DNA from: a bacterium
GTDB lineage: Bacteria > Actinomycetota > Acidimicrobiia > UBA5794 > ZC4RG35
Direction of reading: 5' to 3'
DNA: 5,563 nucleotides
Assembly (NCBI GenBank): GCA_028819835.1
Contig: JAPPKR010000283.1
Coordinates: forward strand, 1-5,563
The position numbers and the translations under genes are program-made. Of this stretch, positions 1-5,351 are shown in pieces. Every line of letters begins with the position of its first letter. Position 1 is the stretch's first letter. Below the pieces are notes generated by a model that made no database searches, was not told the DNA's origin, and worked only from the letters and a program-made list of their open reading frames with translations.

Positions 1-1
1 C

Positions 2-463
2 GACTGGAACCGCCAGTTGGAGGTGAATGTCACCGGCTCGTTCGTGTTCGCCCGGACCGTCGGCGCCCACCTGCGGGAGCACGGAGGCGGAGCGGTGGTG
101 AATGTGAGTTCCAACTGCGGCAAGGCCGGTTACCCGAACATGGCCGCCTACAACGCCTCCAAGGCGGCGGTGCTGGGACTGACCCGGTCACTGTCGATGG
201 AGTGGGCCACAGACGCCATCAACGTCAATGCCGTATGTCCGGGAGGGGTGGACACGCAAATGCTGGTCGGCGTGGCGGACTGGCTCTCTCCCCGCCTGGG
301 CGTGCCGGCCGATGAGCTCCTGGGACAGATGGGACCCGCCCAACTGGGCCGGCGGATCGAACCCGTGGAGGTGGGGCGGGTGATAGCCTTTCTCCTCTCC
401 GACGAGGCGCTGATCATCAGGGGCCAGTCGATCAGCATCGACGGCGGCGACACCCCTTACTGA
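2..463 (+). CDS. SDR-family NAD(P)-dependent oxidoreductase, 5'-truncated by the window edge
   Basis: This is the C-terminal part of a short-chain dehydrogenase/reductase, a cytosolic NAD(P)(H)-dependent alcohol, sugar or keto-acyl oxidoreductase. The reading frame is open from base 2, so the gene starts outside the window; the TTG at 17 is an internal codon. The missing part (about 100 residues) would hold the glycine-rich TGxxxGIG cofactor motif. Visible hallmarks are the helix-4 Asn in NVTG (codons from base 26), the strand-5 motif NVSS with the catalytic Ser, the YNASK motif with catalytic Tyr (149-151) exactly 13 residues after that Ser and Lys four residues later, the CPGGVDT segment after strand 6, and the C-terminal SIDGGD motif. 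The usual ITGQ before the last motif reads IIRGQ. It is the first visible gene of an operon: its stop lies 8 nt before the aldolase fusion. Family assignment is firm; the substrate cannot be read from the sequence, though a sugar or polyol dehydrogenase fits the context. Confidence 0.9.
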   Translation, partial: DWNRQLEVNVTGSFVFARTVGAHLREHGGGAVVNVSSNCGKAGYPNMAAYNASKAAVLGLTRSLSMEWATDAINVNAVCPGGVDTQMLVGVADWLSPRLGVPADELLGQMGPAQLGRRIEPVEVGRVIAFLLSDEALIIRGQSISIDGGDTPY

Positions 464-466
464 GGT
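462..466 (+). promoter_or_regulatory. Shine-Dalgarno site overlapping the upstream stop codon
   Basis: GAGGT at this position shares two bases with the TGA stop (461-463) of the upstream SDR gene and lies 5 nt before the ATG at 472. It supports that start codon for the aldolase fusion and suggests translational coupling between the two genes. Confidence 0.7.
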
Positions 467-471
467 AAAGA

Positions 472-2442
472 ATGGTGCAAGACCTGTGGGATGACCGATC
501 GGCCCCGGCGGCCTCCGACCCCCTGGCCGAGTGCGTGTACGGCTCCCGGCTGATCGGGTCCGACCCGGCCCTGGTGCTCCACGGCGGAGGCAACAGTTCG
601 GTCAAGACGCCGTATCCGGACATCACCGGCGAAGAGGTGGAGACCCTCTGGGTGAAGGGATCGGGATGGGACCTGGCCACCATCGAGAAGGCCGGCTTCG
701 CTCCCCTACCCATCCATCGACTCCGCCAACTGCTGGACCTGGACAGTCTTTCGGACATCGAGATGATGCGGGAACTGTCGGCAGCGCGACTCGACCCCGC
801 GGCGCCCCAGCCGTCGGTGGAGTCGCTGCTTCACGCCCTCATCCCCCATCGCGCGGTCCAGCACAGCCACGCCGATGTGATCGTCACCCTCACCAATCTC
901 GCGGACGGCGCCGACCGGGTGCGGAAGGTCCTGGGCGACGGGGTCCTGATCGTTCCCTACGTGATGCCCGGTTTCGACCTGGCCCGGGTGGTCCGTGACA
1001 TGTGGCCCTCCGGCGGAGACGGCTCGACAGGCATGGTGCTGATGAACCACGGACTCTTCACCTACGGTGACACCACCCGGAAGGCCTATCGCCGCCATCT
1101 GGACCTGATCACCCGGGCCGCCCGGTGGCTGGAGACCCACGCGCCCCACCGTCCTGCGGAAGGACGTCCGCTGGGCCGGGTGGACCCGGTGGAACTGGCG
1201 CGGATCAGAACGGAGATCTCCCGGACGGCGGGCCGTCCCATGATCTCGGTGCGCCACGCCTCGGCGGAGGTGGCCCGCTTCGTCGGCCGGTCGGACCTCT
1301 CCTCGGTGGCGACCCGCGGGCCGCTCACCCCCGACCACGTCATCCGGACCAAGCGCATCCCCATGGTGGGCCGGGACGTGGCCGGCTACGCCGACCAATA
1401 CCGGCTCTACTACCAGCGCAACCTCCACCGGGCCCGGGGGGAGACCACCATGCTGGATCCCGCTCCCCGGGTGGTGGTGGATCCCGAGATAGGGATGCTG
1501 GCGGTGGGCGCCACGGCCGCGGAATCACAGATCGCCTCCGACATCTACCACCACACCATGCCGGTGCTCACCAGAGCCGAAGACCACCTGGGCGGGTACG
1601 CGGCCCTCCCCGAGGGGGACCTCTTCGAAGTGGAGTACTGGGAGTTGGAGCAGGCCAAGCTCCGGCGGCGGGGCGCCTCTCCCGAACACGCCGGAATGGC
1701 GGCGCTGGTGACCGGTGCGGCCTCGGGCATCGGGCGGGCCTGCGCGGAGGAGTTGATGCAACAGGGAGCGGCAGTCACCGGCCTGGACCTCTCCCCCGGG
1801 GTGGTCGAAGCCTTCGACTCACCCGCCTGGCTGGGGGTCCCCTGCGACGTGACCGACCCCGCCGCCCAGGCCCAGGCGGTGGAAAGAGCCGTGGAGCGCT
1901 TTGGCGGGATCGACATCGTGGTGGTGTGCGCCGGTATTTTCGGGGGCGTCTCCCCGATCGCCGAACTGGACGCCTCCGAGTGGCGGAGGGTGATGGCGGT
2001 CAATGTCGACGCGGCGGCCGACCTGCTGTCGGGGGTCCACCCGTTCCTGCGGCTCTCGCCGGCCGGAGGAAGGGTGGTGGTGGTCTCCACCAGAAACGTC
2101 CCCGCGCCCGGGCCGGGAGCGGCGGCCTACTCGTCCTCCAAGGCGGCCCTCACCCAGTTGGGGCGGGTGGCCGCCCTGGAGTGGGCCTCCGACGGAATCC
2201 GAGTCAACATCGTCAATCCCGACGCGGTGTTCGACACCGGAATCTGGAACGAGGAACTGCTGGCCACCCGCGCCGCCCACTACGGCATCGACGTGGAGTC
2301 CTACAAGCGCCGGAACCTGCTGGGGACCCCGGTCACCTCCGCCCAGGTGGCCGCGGTGGTCGCCGAATTGGTGAGTGACCGCTTCTCGGCCACCACCGGC
2401 GCCCAGATACCGATCGACGGTGGCAATGAAAGGGTGGTTTGA
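472..2442 (+). CDS. Bifunctional class II aldolase / short-chain dehydrogenase fusion (RhaD/RhaEW-like)
   Basis: A 656-residue cytosolic fusion. Residues 1 to about 400 form a class II (zinc) aldolase of the rhamnulose-1-phosphate aldolase type. It shows GGGNSSV (38-44), KGSGWD (62-67), PSVE with a likely catalytic Glu117, the zinc ligands His131 and His133 in HSHAD, and His193 in MNHG. The long extension typical of these fusions follows, with MLDPAPR (327-333) and VEYWELEQAKL (387-397). Residues about 408-656 form an SDR domain: TGAASGIG (414-421), DVTD (459-462), Asn511, Tyr553 and Lys557 in YSSSK, and a final IDGG. Family members cleave a ketose 1-phosphate such as L-rhamnulose 1-phosphate to DHAP plus an aldehyde and then oxidise the aldehyde. 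Odd points: Thr540 sits where the catalytic Ser is expected (Ser539 is adjacent), and the NNAG motif reads VCAG. Family assignment is firm; the substrate is uncertain because no rhamnose kinase, isomerase or transporter is visible and a nucleoside phosphorylase follows. Confidence 0.94.
   Translation: MVQDLWDDRSAPAASDPLAECVYGSRLIGSDPALVLHGGGNSSVKTPYPDITGEEVETLWVKGSGWDLATIEKAGFAPLPIHRLRQLLDLDSLSDIEMMRELSAARLDPAAPQPSVESLLHALIPHRAVQHSHADVIVTLTNLADGADRVRKVLGDGVLIVPYVMPGFDLARVVRDMWPSGGDGSTGMVLMNHGLFTYGDTTRKAYRRHLDLITRAARWLETHAPHRPAEGRPLGRVDPVELARIRTEISRTAGRPMISVRHASAEVARFVGRSDLSSVATRGPLTPDHVIRTKRIPMVGRDVAGYADQYRLYYQRNLHRARGETTMLDPAPRVVVDPEIGMLAVGATAAESQIASDIYHHTMPVLTRAEDHLGGYAALPEGDLFEVEYWELEQAKLRRRGASPEHAGMAALVTGAASGIGRACAEELMQQGAAVTGLDLSPGVVEAFDSPAWLGVPCDVTDPAAQAQAVERAVERFGGIDIVVVCAGIFGGVSPIAELDASEWRRVMAVNVDAAADLLSGVHPFLRLSPAGGRVVVVSTRNVPAPGPGAAAYSSSKAALTQLGRVAALEWASDGIRVNIVNPDAVFDTGIWNEELLATRAAHYGIDVESYKRRNLLGTPVTSAQVAAVVAELVSDRFSATTGAQIPIDGGNERVV
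2431..2437 (+). promoter_or_regulatory. Shine-Dalgarno site inside the 3' end of the aldolase fusion
   Basis: AGGGTGG lies within the last codons of the fusion gene and 8 nt before the ATG at 2446. It fixes the start of the nucleoside phosphorylase and points to coupled translation, since only 3 nt separate the two genes. Confidence 0.65.
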
Positions 2443-2445
2443 ACC

Positions 2446-3177
2446 ATGCATCTTCCTGTTTTGAATGTTGCGGCATCGGACATCCCCGAGCGGATGCTGG
2501 TGGTGGGCGATCCCGACCGCGCCCTCCGGGTGGCCGCCCGGTTGGAGGACCGCGTCGAGGTCGGGCGCTTCCGCGAATACGTGACCCTGGCTGGCAGGCA
2601 CCGGGGGGTCGAGGTGGGGGTGGTCTCCCATGGGGTGGGCGCGGCGGGCGCGGCGGTCTGCTTCGACGAACTCTTCCAGGCGGGTGTCCGGCGGGTGATC
2701 CGGGCCGGGAGTTGCGGAGGGATGCAGGACGACGTCCTCGACGGTCATCTGGTGATCGTCACCGCTGCGGTGCGCAACGACGGGCTCACCCCCCAGTTGG
2801 TGCCGGAGGGTTATCCCGCCGCCGCCTCACCCGACATCGTGGCCGCACTCCGCCGGGCGGCGCAGGGGAGCGAGAACATCCACGAGGGCGTCGCCCTCAC
2901 CAACGCGGTGTTCTACAGCAATGAGATCATGGGCTCCAACCTGGGTTTGTGGCAGAAGGCCGGAGTGAAAGCGGTGGAGATGGAGTGCGCGGCGCTGTTC
3001 GTCATGGCCGGCCTGGCGGGACGGGAATGCGGCGCCATCCTGACGGTGGACGGGAACCCGCTGGTGGAACGGGACGAGGAGATGACCGGCTACGACCCCC
3101 ACCGCGAGGTGGTGAGGGAAGCGGTGGGCCGGATGATCGGGATTGCGCTCGACGCCCTGGTGGCCGACCCTCCCTGA
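2446..3177 (+). CDS. Nucleoside phosphorylase, PNP/UDP family (hexameric type)
   Basis: A 243-residue cytosolic enzyme expected to split a nucleoside with phosphate into free base and (deoxy)ribose 1-phosphate. The length is normal for the family. Visible motifs are His2, possibly the conserved N-terminal His of the neighbouring active site; the phosphate-binding loop VVGDPDR (19-25); REY (43-45); SHGVGAAG; RAGSCGG (86-92); the ribose-binding VEMEC (177-181, with Glu178, Met179 and Glu180); and TVDGNP (200-205), where Asp202 is the probable general acid at the base. From memory, the combination SHGVG-AG-AVCF-EL, RAGSCG and VDG resembles Plasmodium purine nucleoside phosphorylase more than E. 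coli DeoD (TVSDH) or Udp. Purine preference is therefore likelier than uridine, but this is inference; 5'-deoxy- or 5'-methylthio-nucleosides are possible. It is the last gene of the operon and converges on rex. The first codons are unusually T-ending compared with the rest of the gene, perhaps to keep the start site unstructured. Confidence 0.9.
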   Translation: MHLPVLNVAASDIPERMLVVGDPDRALRVAARLEDRVEVGRFREYVTLAGRHRGVEVGVVSHGVGAAGAAVCFDELFQAGVRRVIRAGSCGGMQDDVLDGHLVIVTAAVRNDGLTPQLVPEGYPAAASPDIVAALRRAAQGSENIHEGVALTNAVFYSNEIMGSNLGLWQKAGVKAVEMECAALFVMAGLAGRECGAILTVDGNPLVERDEEMTGYDPHREVVREAVGRMIGIALDALVADPP

Positions 3178-3191
3178 CCCGAAGGACCGAG

Positions 3192-3827
3192 TTACCCGAC
3201 GCCGTCGGAGTTGGACTGGTGGTAGCCCAGGATCAGCAACTCCGTGGCGACATCCACCCTGCGGAGAGTCGTTCCCGCCGGTGCGTGGAGGACCACGGGG
3301 GCGAAGTTGAGAATGGAGGTCACCCCCAACTTCACCAGCAGGTCGACAACCCCCTGGGCGGCGGGAGCGGGAGTTGCGATCACACCGATCGACACCTCCT
3401 GGGAGCGGACATCCTCGGCTAGGCTGTCGGGGTGGCGGATGACCAGGTCCCCCACACTCTCTCCGATCTTTCCGGGATCGGTGTCATACACCCCCGCCAG
3501 GATCAGCCCTCGACTGGCGAATCCCTGGTAGTGGGCCAGAGCCATCCCGAGGTTCCCCATCCCCACTATGACGATGGTCAGAGGAACGTCAAGGCCCAGG
3601 GCGGCGCCGATTTGGGAGACCAGCGACTGGATGTCGTACCCCACCCCCCGGCGGCCCTCGCATTCCAGGTACCAGAAGTCCTTCCGCACCTTGGCCGCAT
3701 TGATGCTGAGGGCCGCGGCGATCTCCCCTGACGACACCGTCTCCTGGTCGACGGGGAGTTGGTCCAGACACCGCAGGTAAAGCGGCAACCGCGAGACCGT
3801 GGCGTGAGGGATAGCCGGTCTAGCCAT
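3192..3827 (-). CDS. rex: Redox-sensing transcriptional repressor Rex
   Basis: A 211-residue, full-length Rex: a dimeric cytosolic repressor that binds DNA when NADH/NAD+ is low and releases it when NADH rises, usually controlling fermentation and respiration genes. The N-terminal winged helix (1 to about 78) has the signature IPHATVSRLPLYLR (6-19), the recognition helix AAKVRKD (44-50) and the wing RRGVGYD (59-65). The Rossmann domain has IVGMGNLG (87-94), the acidic end of strand 2 in YDTDPGKIG (114-122), ATPAPAAQ and LNFAPVVL (173-180). The domain-swap helix carries VDVATELLIL, with Asp192 and Glu196. Odd point: after VRKD the sequence is FWYLECEG, where the family typically has LSYLG or LSYFG, so DNA contacts may differ. 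The ATG at 3827 is preceded by AGGA 8 nt away, and also by a TAGGAT box that could be a -10 element. The gene is divergent from the MenJ-like reductase and convergent with the phosphorylase operon. Confidence 0.97.
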   Translation of the reverse strand: MARPAIPHATVSRLPLYLRCLDQLPVDQETVSSGEIAAALSINAAKVRKDFWYLECEGRRGVGYDIQSLVSQIGAALGLDVPLTIVIVGMGNLGMALAHYQGFASRGLILAGVYDTDPGKIGESVGDLVIRHPDSLAEDVRSQEVSIGVIATPAPAAQGVVDLLVKLGVTSILNFAPVVLHAPAGTTLRRVDVATELLILGYHQSNSDGVG

Positions 3828-3834
3828 CCCCGAA

Positions 3835-3840
3835 ATCCTA
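3835..3840 (-). promoter_or_regulatory. Candidate -10 box for rex
   Basis: On the minus strand TAGGAT (a TAnnnT match) ends 7 nt before the rex ATG, which would place the transcript start at or next to the start codon (leaderless or nearly so). The same bases contain AGGA at Shine-Dalgarno distance, so the element could instead be a ribosome binding site on a longer transcript. No good -35 was found 17-18 nt upstream. Confidence 0.35.
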
Positions 3841-3959
3841 CACCTGGCCGCCCTGCCGGGATCCCCCCTCCGTCCGCCCCGGGCGTACGCAACCGGGAGG
3901 AGATGGGATGGACGCCAACCCCCGCGGCGACCGGCGGCGGGAGGAGCCCAGGTGAAGGC

Positions 3960-3965
3960 TATCTT
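3960..3965 (+). promoter_or_regulatory. Candidate -10 box for the MenJ-like gene
   Basis: TATCTT (TAnnnT) ends 5 nt before the ATG at 3971 and 8 nt before the second ATG at 3974. Transcription would start at or beside the start codon, as in many actinobacterial leaderless mRNAs. A competing reading is the AGGTGAAGG at 3950-3958, 12 nt before the first ATG, which is long for a Shine-Dalgarno. No clear -35 is seen. Confidence 0.35.
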
Positions 3966-3970
3966 TTGAG

Positions 3971-5212
3971 ATGATGAACGGCGCTGACGTGTTGGTGGTT
4001 GGGGGAGGCCCGGCCGGGTCGGCCGCCGCCTATTGGCTGGCTCGGGACGGACACGCCGTCACGGTCGTGGAGCGCAAGTCCTTTCCCCGCGACAAGACCT
4101 GCGGCGACGGTCTGACGCCGCGGGCCGTCTACCAACTCGACGAGATGGGATTCGACTTCTCGGCGCCGGGATTTCACCGTGTGACGGGACTGCGCTCCTA
4201 TGCCGGAGACAAGCTGATGCTGGAGATGTCCTGGCCCGATCACTCCCGGTTTCCCGACTGGGGAGGAGTGATCCGCCGCCGTGAACTAGACCAGCAGGTC
4301 GCCGACCTGGCCCGCCGCCAGGGGGTGGCTGTCCTGGAACAGACCGAGGCCCGCCCGTTGGTGGACAACGGGGCGTTGGAGGGGGTGGAACTGCGCTCCA
4401 ACGGGTCGGTGGAGACGGTCAGACCCAGTGTGGTGATCGTGGCCGACGGGGCCCTCAACCGGTTCGGGCGTCATCTGGGGGTGACCCGCCGGAAGGACTA
4501 CCCCCTGGGATTGGCGGCCCGCGGCTATTACCGCAGCCCCCGCTCGTCCGATCCGTTCCTGGAGAGCCAACTGGACATCCGCGACGGCGCGGGAGCCACC
4601 ATGCCCGGCTACGGCTGGGTGTTTCCCCTGGGTGACGGGACGGTCAATGTGGGAGTGGGACTCCTCTCCACGTTCAAGCGGTGGAAGCAGACCAACACCA
4701 CCAAGATGATGGCGGACTGGGTCGACGCCGCCCCCGGGTACTGGGGACTTTCCGAGGAGACCCGTCTCACCGATCCGGTGGGCGGCGCCCTGCAGATGTC
4801 GTTCTCCCGTTCCCCGCTGGCCGGACCCAACTGGCTGGTAATCGGGGACGCGGCGGCTGCGATCAACCCCTGGAACGGAGAGGGAATCGCCTACGCCTAC
4901 GAGACGGGGCGCATCGCCGCGGAACTGGCCGGACAGGCGGTGGCCGAGGGGGACTCCGAGGCGCTGGCGCGATACCCCGGTTACCTGGACCGGGAGTACG
5001 GCCTCTACTACCGCACAGCGCGCATCTTCGTGAAGCTGATCGGACGCCCGGCGGTGATGCGGACCCTCGCCCACACGGGCTTGCGCAACCGTCCCCTCAT
5101 GGAGTGGACCCTGAAGGTGATGGCGAACCTCCTGGAAGAGGACGAAAGAGGGATCGGTGAGGAGGTGTTCCGCGCCCTGCAGAGACTGGCCCGCGCCGTC
5201 CCGGTGGGCTGA
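3971..5212 (+). CDS. Geranylgeranyl reductase family FAD-dependent oxidoreductase (MenJ-like)
   Basis: A 413-residue flavoprotein of the geranylgeranyl reductase family, which uses FAD to saturate double bases of isoprenoid chains; in actinobacteria the characterised relative MenJ reduces one unit of the menaquinone tail. It has the N-terminal FAD-binding GGGPAGSAAA (11-20) with Glu34 ending strand 2, the family signature PRDKTCGDGLTPR (39-51), a mid-region GYGWVFPLGDGTVNVGVG, and the second FAD motif GDAAAAINPWNGEGI (292-306) followed by YETGRIAAEL. Length and order of motifs match mycobacterial MenJ as I recall it. There is no signal peptide or clear membrane span, so it probably acts at the inner membrane face on a lipid substrate. 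Two consecutive ATG codons make the start ambiguous by one residue. It stands alone, divergent from rex, which suggests a link to respiratory redox state. The menaquinone substrate is inference; other polyprenyl lipids are possible. Confidence 0.93.
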   Translation: MMNGADVLVVGGGPAGSAAAYWLARDGHAVTVVERKSFPRDKTCGDGLTPRAVYQLDEMGFDFSAPGFHRVTGLRSYAGDKLMLEMSWPDHSRFPDWGGVIRRRELDQQVADLARRQGVAVLEQTEARPLVDNGALEGVELRSNGSVETVRPSVVIVADGALNRFGRHLGVTRRKDYPLGLAARGYYRSPRSSDPFLESQLDIRDGAGATMPGYGWVFPLGDGTVNVGVGLLSTFKRWKQTNTTKMMADWVDAAPGYWGLSEETRLTDPVGGALQMSFSRSPLAGPNWLVIGDAAAAINPWNGEGIAYAYETGRIAAELAGQAVAEGDSEALARYPGYLDREYGLYYRTARIFVKLIGRPAVMRTLAHTGLRNRPLMEWTLKVMANLLEEDERGIGEEVFRALQRLARAVPVG

Positions 5213-5224
5213 AAAAGGCCTTTT
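5213..5224. repeat. Perfect 12-bp palindrome just after the MenJ-like stop codon
   Basis: AAAAGGCCTTTT begins directly after the TGA at 5210-5212. It could form at most a 4-bp A/T stem with a GGCC loop in RNA, so it is weak as an intrinsic terminator, although its position behind the gene and the T run fit that role. A protein-binding palindrome or chance are alternatives. Confidence 0.3.
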
Positions 5225-5230
5225 CGGGAT

Positions 5231-5257
5231 TTGGCGGGCAGCCAGGCCCGTTAACAT
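5231..5257 (+). promoter_or_regulatory. Weak candidate promoter upstream of the last gene
   Basis: TTGGCG (5231-5236) and TAACAT (5252-5257) lie 15 nt apart, shorter than the ideal 17. A transcript from here would have a leader of about 90 nt before the ATG at 5352. The region 5213-5351 is otherwise non-coding apart from a speculative 22-codon ORF. Confidence 0.25.
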
Positions 5258-5324
5258 GCGTGCTGGTGGTTCGAGGCGAATCAGGGCGCCGCTCATCGGG
5301 TGTTGCTGCAGAACCCTGTCTTAA
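5256..5324 (+). other. Speculative 22-codon leader ORF with three consecutive Cys codons
   Basis: An ATG at 5256 opens a frame of 22 codons ending in TAA (5322-5324). It contains several Arg codons and TGT-TGC-TGC (Cys-Cys-Cys, 5301-5309) near its end. The Cys codons lie within a possible small hairpin whose GGGT (5298-5301) and ACCC (5313-5316) arms can pair. Poly-Cys leader peptides act as cysteine-responsive attenuators in mycobacteria. Here the ribosome binding site is weak (AGG at 5244-5246) and the downstream gene has no known sulfur role, so chance is quite possible. Confidence 0.15.
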
Positions 5325-5351
5325 CAAGTCGCGGAAGGGCATTGAGTAACA

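Larger units (their letters stand above)
3828..3970. other. Divergent intergenic region between rex and the MenJ-like gene
   Basis: A 143-bp non-coding stretch that must hold the promoters of both divergent genes. It is very GC-rich, with short perfect palindromes: GGGATCCC at 3858-3865, CGCCC-C-GGGCG at 3875-3885, and overlapping it GCGTACGC at 3883-3890. No TTGTGAA/TTCACAA-type Rex operator is visible. The palindromes are candidate operators only by position. Confidence 0.5.

Noticed and set aside
17..19. TTG as a true start for the first SDR
   Set aside because: The frame stays open upstream to the window edge with a typical SDR stretch (W-N-R-Q-L before EVNVTG), and the essential cofactor-binding half would be missing.
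706..1428. Long minus-strand open frame (240 codons) opposite the aldolase domain, and similar ones at 1819-2748 and 4286-5296
   Set aside because: They lie antisense to genes with clear family motifs, have low-complexity Arg/Gly/His/Pro-rich translations and show no recognisable domain; such frames are common opposite GC-rich genes.
1125..2378. 417-codon plus-strand open frame in another phase inside the aldolase fusion
   Set aside because: The translation is Gly/Arg/Pro-rich with no domain and is fully contained within the fusion gene, whose own frame carries all the motifs.
3178..3191. Bidirectional terminator between the phosphorylase and rex
   Set aside because: The 14-bp gap has no inverted repeat with a T tract; termination must be factor-dependent or lie within the genes.
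3196..3208. Hairpin CCGAC-GCC-GTCGG near the convergent gene ends as a terminator
   Set aside because: It is only a 5-bp stem inside the rex coding end, and no T run follows on either strand.
5266..5283. GGTTCGA stretch resembling a tRNA T-loop
   Set aside because: No acceptor, D or anticodon arms can be placed around it; it forms only a small local hairpin with the following CGAATC.
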